A DNA stretch of 64,000 nt from Sandaracinus amylolyticus. Its GTDB lineage: Bacteria > Myxococcota_A > Polyangia > Polyangiales > Sandaracinaceae. The stretch covers positions 5,704,001-5,768,000 of the forward strand of contig NZ_CP070225.1 in the NCBI RefSeq assembly GCF_021631985.1. Reading direction: 5' to 3'. Made by a program: the position numbers and the translations under genes. The notes beneath the pieces were generated by a model. It ran no database searches. It was not told the DNA's origin and saw only the letters and a program-made list of their open reading frames with translations. How positions within the stretch are numbered: position 1 is the first letter of the stretch; the number at the start of each line of letters is the position of its first letter. This document shows positions 28,419 to 37,489 of the stretch, piece after piece.

Positions 28419-29516
28419 ATGAGCACGAAGTCCGACGTGGCCGAAGAGGCGCGAGACGAATCCCTTGGGGTGGACACGGGCCGACGCCACTTCCTGAAGG
28501 TCGCGGGTGCCGGCGCGGCGGTGTTGGGCGCGCTTCCGCTCGGGAGCCGCCGTGCACGCGCGCAGGACGGGCTGGCCTGGGACAAGACGTTTCCCAGGAG
28601 CGCGCTCGTGAGCCACGAGAAGGTGGCGTTCTACAACCGGCTCGGCATCCACCTCGTGGCCGATCTCTACGTCCCGCGGAGTCTGGACCGAAGGACGCGC
28701 GCGTCGGCAATCGTCGTGGGTCATCCCTATGGCGGAGTGAAGGAGCAGACCTCCGGCCTCTATGCGCAGCGCATGGCCGAGCGCGGCTTCGTCACCATCG
28801 CATTCGATGCGTCGTACAACGGAGAGAGCGGAGGCCAGCCCCGCTCCATCGCTTCGGCGGAGGCGTTCGTCGAGGACTTCAGCGCCGCAATCGACTACCT
28901 CGGCGCGAGCCCGTTCGTCGACCGGAACCGAATCGGAGTCATCGGCATTTGTGGCAGTGGCGGCTTCGGCTTGGCGGCTGCGGAGATCGATCCGCGCATC
29001 AAGGCGATCGCCACCGTCAGCATGTACGACATCGGCCAGGCGACGCGGCAGGGACTGGCGGAGCGCCTGAACAGAGCCGAGCTCACGAGGGCCCTGGAGA
29101 CGATCGCGGCACAACGCTGGGCCGAAGTGGACGGTGGACGACGAGCGATGGTGATCGGAACGCCCGAGGTCATCACCGACGGTTCGTCCGCGATCGAGAG
29201 AGAGTTCTTCGACTACTACCGCACGCCGCGGGGCCACCATCCGCGCTCGACCACGGCGATGTCGCTGACCAGCGGCGCCGCGATGTCGTTGTTCTGGTCG
29301 TTCGAGCATCTCGATTGGATCTCGCCGCGACCGGTCCTGTTCATCACGGGCGACCGAGCGCACTCACGGCTCTTCAGCGAGCACGCATTCCGGAGGGCCT
29401 CGGAGCCGAAGGAGCTCTACGTCGTGCCGGGCGCCGGCCACGTGGATCTCTACGACCGCGTGGGCCTCATCCCCTGGGACAAGCTCACGTCCTTCTTCGA
29501 CGCGCATCTCGGGTGA
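28419..29516 (+). CDS. Tat-exported alpha/beta hydrolase (YcjY/dienelactone-hydrolase-like)
   Basis: 365 residues. A twin-arginine signal (TGRRHFLKVAGAGAAVLG) ends at ARAQ, so the enzyme is probably folded in the cytoplasm and exported. The core is an alpha/beta hydrolase: HPYGG oxyanion loop near 105, nucleophile elbow GICGSGGFG near 190, where Cys or Ser serves as nucleophile as in the YcjY family, acid residue in LFITGDRAHS and histidine in VVPGAGHVDLYD. I chose ATG 28419 over the TTG nine bases earlier because it has a purine-rich site (TAGGG) at usable spacing. The substrate is unknown; ester or lactone cleavage is expected. A long antisense frame was rejected. Confidence 0.87.
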   Translation: MSTKSDVAEEARDESLGVDTGRRHFLKVAGAGAAVLGALPLGSRRARAQDGLAWDKTFPRSALVSHEKVAFYNRLGIHLVADLYVPRSLDRRTRASAIVVGHPYGGVKEQTSGLYAQRMAERGFVTIAFDASYNGESGGQPRSIASAEAFVEDFSAAIDYLGASPFVDRNRIGVIGICGSGGFGLAAAEIDPRIKAIATVSMYDIGQATRQGLAERLNRAELTRALETIAAQRWAEVDGGRRAMVIGTPEVITDGSSAIEREFFDYYRTPRGHHPRSTTAMSLTSGAAMSLFWSFEHLDWISPRPVLFITGDRAHSRLFSEHAFRRASEPKELYVVPGAGHVDLYDRVGLIPWDKLTSFFDAHLG

Positions 29517-29744
29517 GGCGATGATCGTCATTCGTCGAGATTCGGCATCGAGCGGGCGACTGCCTCTGAGACCGATGCGCGGCCCGCGAAGCGAGCTCCT
29601 CGTCACCGAGCCCAGCGCGGCGCGCTGCCACACACCGCAGTGACCTCTCGTGCGCTTGTGACGCGCACACCACGGCGCCATGAGCGTCGAAGACGGGCCC
29701 GAGACCGCGCACGTTGCCCGCGGCGGATCGAGGAGGATCGCGAG

Positions 29745-30230
29745 ATGTTCGATCGACCGAGCTCGCCGGCCGCCGGCGAGAACATGGCGGTGGTGGGAAG
29801 CATCGGCGTCGTCGACGGCGTCGCCGTCGCCGGCAGCGTCACCACGGGCAGGAGCGTCGCTGTCGCCGGCAGTGTCGCAACCGTCCGGAGCGTCGCTGTC
29901 GCCCGCAGCTCGGCGACGGCGGGGAGCGTCGCTGTCGCGGGGAGCGCCGGGACCGCAGGCAGTGTCGCAGTCGCCGGCAGCGCGGGCACCGCGGGCAGTG
30001 TCGCAGTCGCCGGCAGCGCGGGCACCACCGGCAGTGTCGCCGTCGCCGGCAGCTTGCTCACGCTGCTCGGCATCGGAATCCGCAGCTGCGTGGCGACGCT
30101 CGCGTGCGTCCGCTGCCTCCGTTGCATCGCGTGTGTCGCTTGCGTCGACTGCGTGGACTGCATCGGCTGCGTCGGCTGCGTCGGCCTGCGCGGCGCGGTG
30201 GGACAGCGCCAGGTCCGCGCTGTGGCCTGA
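29745..30230 (+). CDS. Candidate repeat protein: 12-residue Ala/Val/Gly repeats plus CxxC ladder
   Basis: In the 755-base stretch between the hydrolase and the desaturase the best gene candidate is this 161-residue frame. Its ATG at 29745 is preceded by AGGAGG eight bases upstream. Residues about 25-105 are nearly seven copies of a 12-residue unit of the form SVAVAGSAGTAG, which could form a beta-roll or helix. After a short hydrophobic turn comes a ladder in which every third residue is Cys, nine in a row (CVR CLR CIA CVA CVD and so on). No known family was recognised. A minus-strand frame through the same repeats (PATATLPAV type, GTG at 30244) is about as plausible on codon bias, so the strand is uncertain. 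The rest of 29517-30271 shows nothing. Confidence 0.35.
   Translation: MFDRPSSPAAGENMAVVGSIGVVDGVAVAGSVTTGRSVAVAGSVATVRSVAVARSSATAGSVAVAGSAGTAGSVAVAGSAGTAGSVAVAGSAGTTGSVAVAGSLLTLLGIGIRSCVATLACVRCLRCIACVACVDCVDCIGCVGCVGLRGAVGQRQVRAVA
29817..30058. repeat. 36-bp minisatellite, about 6.7 copies
   Basis: Tandem 36-base units, most alike in the central copies (core ggcagtgtcgcagtcgccgg), diverging toward the left end. The period is a multiple of three and each unit contains two related 18-base halves. Three frames (one plus, two minus) stay open across it, so the DNA repeat alone does not identify the coding strand. Confidence 0.9.
30105..30185. repeat. 9-bp tandem array, nine copies
   Basis: Nine consecutive 9-base units of the form TGC-GTC-NNC, reading Cys-Val/Ile/Leu-X on the plus strand. 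Separated by about 45 bases from the 36-bp array and in the same plus-strand frame. Confidence 0.85.
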
Positions 30231-30271
30231 GGCGACCGACACACGCAGCCACCTTGGTCAGCCCATGCGCG

Positions 30272-31084
30272 TCAGGGTGACGAGGCGCTCTTCGCCTGAT
30301 CGAGTCGCGCGGCTTCGCGAGTGCCCATCAGGTGGTCCCACAGGATCAGCGCTTCACCGAAGTTCACGCTCGCATCGGCGTGATGGCGGTTGTGGAACGC
30401 AGACGTGTTCAGCCACAGCCTCGGCAGCACCGCCTCCACCAGCCTCGACTGCGCGCCGCAGTGCAGATAGAGGTTCAGCGTCACGAAGCCGGCCACCAGC
30501 GCGAAGTACACCGGCGCGTAGTGCGGTGCCCACGGGAACGCGAGCAGGACGATCGGAAAGAACGTCAGCAAGGACTCGACCGCGCCCACCGCGAACGACG
30601 AGTACGACGTGGGGTCGCGATAGCCGTGGTGCGCGCGGTGGAACGGGAAGAGCCACCGCGTGTGCAGGAGCCGGTGCTTCCAGTAGAGCCACGCGTCGAG
30701 CGCCACCAGCGCGAACAGATTGCCGAGCACCACCGTGCCGAGCCCGCCTGCCTCCTCGAGCGTCCACACGAGGCCGGTTGGCTCACCCGCCCGGAGGCGC
30801 GCGAGCGGCCACGCCAACAGGCACGATGCGACCAGCGTCGCGCCGAGCGTGTCCTTCGTCCCGCGCCACGCGAAGGTCGGCAGTCGCCTCGGGCCCTGCA
30901 GCCGCGACGGGCTCCGCTCCGAGAGCCACGTGAAGAGCGCCGCGCCTGGGAGCAGGACGCAGGTGATGCCGACGAACGCGATCACCATCGCGCCGTAGAA
31001 GCGCGCGGGTCCCTGCGGGCAGAGCAGCCCGGCCAGCACCAGCACCGCGAACACGAGCCGCTCGATCCAGTGCGCACGCGTCAT
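30272..31084 (-). CDS. Fatty acid hydroxylase / sterol desaturase family protein
   Basis: Integral-membrane di-iron oxygenase, 270 residues with four to five helices. The histidine clusters of the family are all present: HRLLH near 139, HRAHH near 151, a further His in LYLHCG, and HNRHH near 235. Together they hold two irons that activate O2 for C-H hydroxylation or desaturation of lipids such as fatty acids, sterols or carotenoids. The ATG at 31084 has GGAGG six bases upstream. It is divergent from the TetR gene over 98 bases that hold a clean palindrome, so it is probably repressed by that regulator. The lipid substrate is not evident. Confidence 0.93.
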   Translation of the reverse strand: MTRAHWIERLVFAVLVLAGLLCPQGPARFYGAMVIAFVGITCVLLPGAALFTWLSERSPSRLQGPRRLPTFAWRGTKDTLGATLVASCLLAWPLARLRAGEPTGLVWTLEEAGGLGTVVLGNLFALVALDAWLYWKHRLLHTRWLFPFHRAHHGYRDPTSYSSFAVGAVESLLTFFPIVLLAFPWAPHYAPVYFALVAGFVTLNLYLHCGAQSRLVEAVLPRLWLNTSAFHNRHHADASVNFGEALILWDHLMGTREAARLDQAKSASSP

Positions 31085-31115
31085 GGGAGACCTCCGGACA
31101 CCTCGACCTTCTCAC

Positions 31116-31132
31116 CGTTACACCGTGTAACG
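31116..31132. promoter_or_regulatory. Palindromic operator, probable TetR-family site
   Basis: Perfect inverted repeat CGTTACAC-C-GTGTAACG, two 8-base arms around one base, in the 98-base gap between the divergent desaturase and TetR genes. Arm size and position suit a TetR dimer repressing both promoters. Confidence 0.7.
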
Positions 31133-31182
31133 CAAGACGTGACCCGGCGACCGTCGCGACGGGCGCGCTACCATCCGCGCCG

Positions 31183-31872
31183 ATGGCGACGCGGAAGACC
31201 GGCAAGACCTCGGCGCGCGCACGTGTGCCGCCCGACGCACGGAGGCGTCAGCTCATCGACGAAGCCTCGCGCCTCCTCACCGAGGAGGGCCTCGACAGCC
31301 TCCAGATCAGCTCGCTCGCCGAGCGCGCCGGAGTCTCGCGCCCGCTCGTCTATCGCATGTTCCCGACGCGCCAGGCGCTCGTGCGCGCGGTCCTCGACGA
31401 CTTCAACGACGCGATCGATCGGCGCTTCCACCGAGCGCTCCTGCGCGCGCTTCCGGCGGGCACCATCGAGAGCATCACGACGGCGTTCATCGATGCGAGC
31501 TGCGACGTGATCGAGGAGAAGGGCGCCGGTCCCTGGCTCCTGCTCGACGCGCGCGGGAGCGACCCCGACATCGCGCGCATCTCACGCGAGGCGTTCACGC
31601 ACCTGCTCGGGCCGTGGCAGGAGCAGCTCGCGACCTTCACCGGCACCAGCGCGAAGCGCGCCGCGAACGACCTCTGGATCATCGTCGCCGCCGGACGCGC
31701 TGCGCTGTGGGGATGGATCGACGGCTCCATCTCGCGCGCCGATGCCGTCGCGGATGCGACGCGCGCCGTCAGCGCGCTGGTCGCCGCGTTCGGAGCACCC
31801 CGCGGCGCATCCGCACCGCGCGCCAAGGCGCAGGAATCATCGAGCGCTCGCCCGCGGCGGCGGGCGAAGTGA
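31183..31872 (+). CDS. TetR-family transcriptional regulator
   Basis: 229 residues. The N-terminal helix-turn-helix at about residues 20-65 (RRQLIDEASRLLTEEGLDSLQISSLAERAGVSRPLVYRMFPTRQALV, split across the motif) is typical. The remaining helical domain (about 75-200) is the variable ligand-binding and dimer part. The tail of about 25 residues is Arg/Ser-rich and probably disordered. It most likely represses itself and the divergent membrane hydroxylase through the palindrome 51 bases upstream of its start. Its ligand may be a fatty acid or lipid-like inducer; this is inference from the target. Confidence 0.92.
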   Translation: MATRKTGKTSARARVPPDARRRQLIDEASRLLTEEGLDSLQISSLAERAGVSRPLVYRMFPTRQALVRAVLDDFNDAIDRRFHRALLRALPAGTIESITTAFIDASCDVIEEKGAGPWLLLDARGSDPDIARISREAFTHLLGPWQEQLATFTGTSAKRAANDLWIIVAAGRAALWGWIDGSISRADAVADATRAVSALVAAFGAPRGASAPRAKAQESSSARPRRRAK

Positions 31873-32016
31873 TCGCCGCGCCAGCGAGCCGCCAGCACGC
31901 TCACGCCGCGCGCGGGACACGGCGTCTCCCTTCGAGGAATTCCCGCGTCACGACCGAGCTCACGCATCCGCCTGATCGCAGCGTCGCGAGCGCCGATGCC
32001 GAACGCGATCTCCGCG

Positions 32017-33057
32017 TCAGGCGCGGTATTGTTGGGCGAGTCGCTCGAGCGGAACCGGGCGGATCTTGTGCGCCTGACCTGCCGAGCCGAAGGCTTCGAA
32101 GCGCGCTCTGCAGATGCTGCGCGCTGCCTCCATCGCGGCTTTGAGGTATTTGCGCGGATCGAACTCGGTGGGTCTCTCGACGAGACTACGGCGAATCGCA
32201 CCCGTCATCGCGAGACGAATGTCGGTATCGACATTGACCTTCCGCACACCGTGCCGAATGGCCTCCTGGATGCGCTCGACGGGAACTCCGTAGGTCTCTC
32301 CGATCTCGCCTCCGAACTCCCGGATCACGTCCAACCATTCTTGCGGAACCGAGCTCGAGCCGTGCATCACCAACGGCGTCTCCGGGACCCGCGCGTGGAT
32401 CTCCGCGATCCGGCCGATCGCGAGCACGTCATCGCTCGGCTCGCGCGTGAACTTGTACGCGCCGTGCGAGGTGCCGACCGCCACCGCGAGCGCGTCCACC
32501 CTCGTCCTGCGGACGAACTCGACGGCTTGCGCCGGATCCGTCAACAACGCATCGCGCGACAACTGGCCCTCGGCGCCGGAGCCATCCTCCTCGCCCGCGC
32601 GGCCGGTCTCGAGCGAGCCGAGGCACCCGAGCTCTCCCTCGACCGACACTCCCACCGCGTGCGCCATGGCCACGACTTTCGCCGTGACCTCGACGTTGTA
32701 CTCGAACGTGGCCGGCGTCTTCATGTCGGTCATGAGCGAGCCGTCCATCATGACCGAGGTGAACCCCGACCGGATCGATGCCGCGCACACGGCGGGGCTC
32801 GCGCCATGGTCTTGATGGAGCACGACCGGGATGTCCGGATATGCCTCCACCGCTGCGAGCGCCAGATGCCGTAGAAAGGGCTCGCCCGCATACGCGCGTG
32901 CTCCCGCCGACGCCTGGAGGATCACGGGACTGCCAGTCTCGGCCGCAGCGGACATCACGGCCTGGACCTGCTCGAGGTTGTTGACGTTGAACGCAGGGAC
33001 CGCGTAGCCGCGCTCGGCCGCATGATTCAGCAACTGACGTAGGGAGATGAATGCCAT
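32017..33057 (-). CDS. fba: Class II fructose-bisphosphate aldolase
   Basis: Zn-dependent aldolase, 346 residues (CbbA/Fba long type), cleaving fructose 1,6-bisphosphate or sedoheptulose 1,7-bisphosphate. Marks: [14 protein letters not shown] at the start, HQDHG at 81-85 with catalytic Asp83 and Zn-ligand His84, [14 protein letters not shown], the phosphate loop [18 protein letters not shown] with another Zn His, and NVDTDIRLA near the end. It is last in the minus-strand series phosphoketolase, LOG protein, acetate kinase, aldolase, with 111 bases before it. It could regenerate sugar phosphates for the phosphoketolase reaction. The 144 bases after its stop show no gene. Confidence 0.94.
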   Translation of the reverse strand: MAFISLRQLLNHAAERGYAVPAFNVNNLEQVQAVMSAAAETGSPVILQASAGARAYAGEPFLRHLALAAVEAYPDIPVVLHQDHGASPAVCAASIRSGFTSVMMDGSLMTDMKTPATFEYNVEVTAKVVAMAHAVGVSVEGELGCLGSLETGRAGEEDGSGAEGQLSRDALLTDPAQAVEFVRRTRVDALAVAVGTSHGAYKFTREPSDDVLAIGRIAEIHARVPETPLVMHGSSSVPQEWLDVIREFGGEIGETYGVPVERIQEAIRHGVRKVNVDTDIRLAMTGAIRRSLVERPTEFDPRKYLKAAMEAARSICRARFEAFGSAGQAHKIRPVPLERLAQQYRA

Positions 33058-33168
33058 CGCCTCGAGCGACGGTGCATCTTCGAAGCCAAATGGTGACCAC
33101 GGCTGGCGGATGCGGGACCGGCCCGAAAATGTCCCGCGTCTCGAGCGCTGCGCGATCGAGCGCGGCTC

Positions 33169-34248
33169 TCAGACGTCGAGGAGCGCCGTGGCGACTCGCG
33201 CCATCTCGTCGGCCTCGTCGACCTGGACGACCCACGCGGAGGCGCGGCTCCCGGGGGCCGTGATCGCTCGATCCACCGGGCTCGCGGCGTTCCGAGCACG
33301 GTCGAGCTCGAGACCGAGCCACGCGAGGGGCCCGAGGATCCGCTCACGAATCTCGGCGGCATTCTCTCCGACACCACCGCCGAACACGACCGCATCGAGC
33401 CCGCCGAGCACTGCCGCGTACGCGCCGATGATCTTGCGCAGTCGATGGCAGTAGAGCTCGAGCGCGAGAACGGCGCGGCCATCACCGCTCGCCGCCAGTC
33501 GCAGGACGTCGGGCATCGCGTCATGGCCACAGACGCCGAGCAGGCCACCTCGCTGGTTGATCCAATGGTCGAGCTGGTCCGCCGAACAGCCGCGTGCGCG
33601 CAGGAGGTGGATGAGCAAACCAGGATCCACGTCGCCGGAACGACTGGCCATCACGAGCCCTTCGGACGGCGAGAACCCCATCGACGTATCGAGCGCTCTG
33701 CCATCGAGGATCGCAGTCGCCGAGCAGCCCGCACCGAGCTGGAGAGTGACGAGGCGTCGGGGTCTCGCGGGCAGCTCCCGGGCTCGCCGACTCATGTAGG
33801 AATGCGCCAGCCCGTGGAACCCGTAGCGGCGTATGGGCCCGAGCTCGGACGCGAGCGCGTAGGTCGCCGCGTGATCGGGAAGGTCGTGGAAGAACGCGGT
33901 GTCGACCGCCGCGAGCTGCGGCACGTTCGGCCCGAAGGCGATCCGAGCCGCTGCGAGATAGCGGAGCGCCGCGGGATTGTGGAGTGGCGCGAGCGGGCTC
34001 GCGTCGCGCACGGCAGCTTCCACGTCCGGAGTGAAGAACGCGTGCCTCTGCACGTCGCCTGCGTGCACGACGCGATGGACGACGGCGTCGATCGCTCCGT
34101 GAGGTGCCACGAATTCCGCGAGATCGACGACGGCGTCCCGAGACGCGCGCCGCGAGCTCACGATCCGCCCATCGCGCCACACCGCGAGCTTGACCGACGA
34201 GCTCCCCGTGTTGACCAACAGCAAGCGTACCTGGTGGACGCTCGTCAT
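33169..34248 (-). CDS. ackA: Acetate kinase (short variant)
   Basis: Makes acetate and ATP from acetyl-phosphate, the product of the adjacent phosphoketolase. 359 residues, shorter than the usual 395-405. Recognisable blocks are NTGSSSVKLAV, HRVVHAGD, DTAFFHDLPDHAA, YGFHGLAHSYMSRR, DTSMGFSPSEGLVMASRSGDVDP and GGVGENAAEIRERI. The nucleotide-site loop reads QLGAGCSATA in place of the usual HLGNGAS, and the C-terminal helix is shortened. It starts 6 bases after the LOG-protein stop, so it is in the same operon. The variant loop may alter nucleotide preference, but the fold and the main catalytic His and Arg blocks are kept. Confidence 0.92.
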   Translation of the reverse strand: MTSVHQVRLLLVNTGSSSVKLAVWRDGRIVSSRRASRDAVVDLAEFVAPHGAIDAVVHRVVHAGDVQRHAFFTPDVEAAVRDASPLAPLHNPAALRYLAAARIAFGPNVPQLAAVDTAFFHDLPDHAATYALASELGPIRRYGFHGLAHSYMSRRARELPARPRRLVTLQLGAGCSATAILDGRALDTSMGFSPSEGLVMASRSGDVDPGLLIHLLRARGCSADQLDHWINQRGGLLGVCGHDAMPDVLRLAASGDGRAVLALELYCHRLRKIIGAYAAVLGGLDAVVFGGGVGENAAEIRERILGPLAWLGLELDRARNAASPVDRAITAPGSRASAWVVQVDEADEMARVATALLDV

Positions 34249-34254
34249 CGCGGC

Positions 34255-34980
34255 TCAGTCCTCGTGCTTGCGAGCGCGCATCCAGCGTTCGTGATCCGCC
34301 CGTACGACCTCGATCGCTTCGGCGCTCGAGACCGCGCACCGCGGAATCGAGAGCTCCTGTTCGGACGCGAAAGCCAGGTCCGCACCGAGCATGTGGGTGC
34401 GAGCCCATCGAACGAGGTCGCTCCACATCGGCCCGACGAAGACGAGCGGCTTGTCGCTCAGGTGGCCGACCTGCAGGAGCTGCCAGATCATCATCGCCTC
34501 GAGAACCGTCCCGATCCCGCCGGGCGCGACGATGTACGCGTCCGACGCCAACACGAAATGATGCAGGCGCGTGAAGAAGGTCCGGTGCTCGTACATCTGC
34601 GTGACGAACGCATTCGGTGTCTGCTCGAAGGGCAGGCTGATGCGAATCCCCATCGAGCGGGCTCCGGCACCACTCGCCGCGTCGCTGGCTCCCGCGTTGG
34701 CCGCGCTCATGAGACCCGGGCCGCCGCCAGTGACGATGTCGCACCCGAGCTCGGTCAGTGCTCTCGCCACCCGGCGGGTCTCGTCGTAGACGAACGTTCC
34801 GGGCTCCGCGCGAGCGGATCCGAAGATCGTCACGCGGTAGCGCTCCTGCTTGGACGGGCGCAGCCGAGTGAGGCCGTTCACGACCTCCCACAGCTTGAGC
34901 ACGCTCTCGACGACGACGTCCTTGACGCGGTCTTCGTCGTCGAGGCTGATGTCGCCGCGATCGGCGTCCGAGCCACTCAC
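34255..34980 (-). CDS. LOG-family Rossmann protein (TIGR00730 type)
   Basis: 241 residues from a GTG whose last bases overlap the phosphoketolase stop (GTGA), so translation is coupled. Contains the two LOG signatures [14 protein letters not shown] and [12 protein letters not shown]. Some family members cleave the ribose-5-phosphate from nucleoside 5'-monophosphates (cytokinin-activating phosphoribohydrolase). Others have no known activity and were once mislabelled lysine decarboxylase. Lying between phosphoketolase and acetate kinase, it could feed ribose-5-phosphate from nucleotides into the pentose pool; this is inference. The first 50 residues are an extra charged N-terminal helix seen in the longer subfamily. 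Confidence 0.9.
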   Translation of the reverse strand: MSGSDADRGDISLDDEDRVKDVVVESVLKLWEVVNGLTRLRPSKQERYRVTIFGSARAEPGTFVYDETRRVARALTELGCDIVTGGGPGLMSAANAGASDAASGAGARSMGIRISLPFEQTPNAFVTQMYEHRTFFTRLHHFVLASDAYIVAPGGIGTVLEAMMIWQLLQVGHLSDKPLVFVGPMWSDLVRWARTHMLGADLAFASEQELSIPRCAVSSAEAIEVVRADHERWMRARKHED

Positions 34981-37400
34981 GGCCGCGACTCCGCACGGTA
35001 CGGGAACTTCCACTCTTCCATCTCGGGCTTGTCGACCCCGAACTCGTACGCATACGCCTGACTCGCGAGCTGGGCGTTCCGGAGCTTCTCCTTCTGATGG
35101 ATGCCCCGGCGCTGCAGCCACGGGACTCGATCGATCACGTCCATCGCGAGGCTGAATCGATCGATGCGGTTCTGGATCGCGAGCTCGAGAGGCGTGTTGA
35201 TGTTTCCCTTCTCCCGATAGCCGTGTACGTGGAAGCTCTGACTGTTGGCGCGCCGGTAGATCATCCGGTGGATGAGCCACGGATAGCCGTGGAAGTTGAA
35301 GATGACCGGCTTGTCGGTGGTGAACGTGCCCTCGAAGTCCCGATCCGACATGCCGTGCTCGTGCTCGTCCGGCGATGCCAGGCGATAGAGGTCGACCACG
35401 TTGACGAAGCGGATCTTCAGCTCGGGAAAGTCTTCGTGGAGGAGCGTGACGGCTGCGAGGGCTTCCTTCGTCGCGATGTCGCCGGCGCAGGCGATGACGA
35501 CGTCCGGCTCGGTCCCGTAGTCGTTGCTCGCCCGGCTCCAGACGCTCACTCCCTTCTTGCAGTGCACGATGGCCTCCTCCATGTCGAGATACTGGAGGTG
35601 CTTCTGCTTGTCGCAGACGATGACGTTGATGAGGCCACTGCTGCGCAAGCAGTGATCGGCCACGCACAACAACGTGTTCGCGTCGGGCGGCAGATAGATC
35701 CGGCAGACGTGCGGATCCTTGTTGAGGACGACGTCGAGGAACCCCGGATCCTGATGGGTGAACCCGTTGTGGTCCTGCCGCCAGACGGTCGACGTGAGCA
35801 ATAGATTGAGCGAGGACACCGGTGCACGCCACAGCTGCTCTCGACTCGCCGAGAGCCACTTCGCGTGCATGTTGAACATCGAGTCGATGACGTGCGCGAA
35901 GGCCTCGTACGTCGAGAAGAACCCATGCCGGCCGGTGAGTAGATAGCCCTCGAGCCAGCCCTCGAGCGTGTGCTCCGAGAGCATCTCGAGGACCCGCCCG
36001 TCGGGGGACAGCTGTCCTCCGTCTGCGTCCTCCGGCAGGTAGTCGCCGAGCCACATCTTCTTCGTGACCTCGTAGATCGCGTCGAGGCGGTTCGACGCGG
36101 TCTCGTCGGGACAGAAGACGCGGAAGTTGTGCATGTTGGCACGCATGATGTCGCGCAGGAATTCTCCGAGCGGCCGAGTGTTCCCGACGGTGCTGCGACC
36201 CGGCTGCTCCACTCGGACCGCGTAGTCGCGGAAGTCCGGCATCCGCAGCGGCCTCCGCAGCAGCCCGCCGTTGGCGTGCGGATTGGAGCCCATGCGCCGT
36301 CGGTCTTGCGGTGCCAGCGCTCGGAGCTCCGGAATCAGCCGGCCATCCTGGTCGAACAGCTCCTCGGGACGATAGCTGCGCAGCCAGTCCTCGAGCAGCT
36401 TCAGGTGGGCCGGGTTCGAATGGATGCCCGAGAGCGGCACTTGGTGCGACCGCCAGAAGCCCTCGGTCTTGTGGTTGTCGACCTCGCGAGGGCCGGTCCA
36501 GCCCTTGGGGCTCCGCAGCACGATCATCGGCCACCGCGGCCGGACTGCTCTTCCGCTCGCGCGTGCGTCGCCCTGGATCTGCTTGATCTGGAGCACGCAG
36601 TCCTCGAGGGTCGCAGCCATCTGCTGGTGCATCGCCTCGGGATCCGAGCCCTCCACGTAGTACGGAGTCCATCCGTAGCCCCGCAACAGGCCGTCCAGCT
36701 CCTCGCGCGAGATGCGCGCCAGGATCGTCGGATTCGCGATCTTGTATCCGTTCAGGTGCAGGATGGGGAGCACGGCGCCGTCGCGAATCGGATTCAAGAA
36801 CTTCGTCGAGTGCCACGCCGTGGCGAGCGGCCCCGTCTCGGCTTCTCCGTCGCCGACCTCGACCGCCACGAGGAGATCGGGATTGTCGAAAGCCGCGCCG
36901 AACGCGTGAGAGATGCTGTAGCCCAGCTCACCGCCTTCGTGGATCGATCCGGGCGTCTCGGGAGTGCAGTGGCTCCCGATTCCCCCGGGGAACGAGAACG
37001 AGCGGAAGAGCTCGAGCATCCCCGCCTCGTCCTCGCCCTTGTCGGGATAGATCTCCGAGTACGAGCCCTCGAGGTAGACGGGGGCGAGCACGCCCGGCGC
37101 GCCGTGGCCGGAGCCCGCCATGAAGATCGCATCGAGGTCGTACTTCTTGATCAGGCGATTGAGGTGCACGTACATGAAGCTCAGGCCGGGGCTCGCGCCC
37201 CAGTGGCCCAAGAGGCGCTGCTTGACGTGCTCGGGGCGCAGCGGCTCGCGCAGCAGGGGATTGGCGCGCAGGTAGATCATCCCCACCGCGAGGTAGTTGC
37301 ACGCACGCCAGTACGCGTGCATGGCCCGCAGCTCTGCAGACGCGCTCTGTCCCGGGGAGGCTCCACGCCGCCCCGATTCCCACTGCTCGACGTGCGTCAT
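34977..37400 (-). CDS. xfp: Xylulose-5-phosphate/fructose-6-phosphate phosphoketolase
   Basis: Thiamine-diphosphate enzyme, 807 residues, the normal length. It splits xylulose 5-phosphate (and usually fructose 6-phosphate) with phosphate into acetyl-phosphate and a triose or tetrose phosphate. Marks include [76 protein letters not shown], and the C-terminal domain with [15 protein letters not shown]. The ATG at 37400 is preceded by AGGAG at seven bases; the frame upstream is a shadow. First gene of the carbon module and read in the same direction as the exporter operon, 89 bases after its last permease. Confidence 0.96.
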   Translation of the reverse strand: MTHVEQWESGRRGASPGQSASAELRAMHAYWRACNYLAVGMIYLRANPLLREPLRPEHVKQRLLGHWGASPGLSFMYVHLNRLIKKYDLDAIFMAGSGHGAPGVLAPVYLEGSYSEIYPDKGEDEAGMLELFRSFSFPGGIGSHCTPETPGSIHEGGELGYSISHAFGAAFDNPDLLVAVEVGDGEAETGPLATAWHSTKFLNPIRDGAVLPILHLNGYKIANPTILARISREELDGLLRGYGWTPYYVEGSDPEAMHQQMAATLEDCVLQIKQIQGDARASGRAVRPRWPMIVLRSPKGWTGPREVDNHKTEGFWRSHQVPLSGIHSNPAHLKLLEDWLRSYRPEELFDQDGRLIPELRALAPQDRRRMGSNPHANGGLLRRPLRMPDFRDYAVRVEQPGRSTVGNTRPLGEFLRDIMRANMHNFRVFCPDETASNRLDAIYEVTKKMWLGDYLPEDADGGQLSPDGRVLEMLSEHTLEGWLEGYLLTGRHGFFSTYEAFAHVIDSMFNMHAKWLSASREQLWRAPVSSLNLLLTSTVWRQDHNGFTHQDPGFLDVVLNKDPHVCRIYLPPDANTLLCVADHCLRSSGLINVIVCDKQKHLQYLDMEEAIVHCKKGVSVWSRASNDYGTEPDVVIACAGDIATKEALAAVTLLHEDFPELKIRFVNVVDLYRLASPDEHEHGMSDRDFEGTFTTDKPVIFNFHGYPWLIHRMIYRRANSQSFHVHGYREKGNINTPLELAIQNRIDRFSLAMDVIDRVPWLQRRGIHQKEKLRNAQLASQAYAYEFGVDKPEMEEWKFPYRAESRP

Positions 37401-37489
37401 GATCTCACTCCTGCGAACGGCGTTCGTGGCACTCGCGCCGCGCCTTCGCTCCGGCGAGCCGGTTCTGCATGTCGCGTTCCGGCAGCGAG

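Noticed and set aside
29364-30242. Asp/Ala-rich minus-strand frame through the 36-bp repeats
   Set aside because: It continues antisense into the hydrolase gene and has no ribosome site. It exists because the repeat period is a multiple of three.
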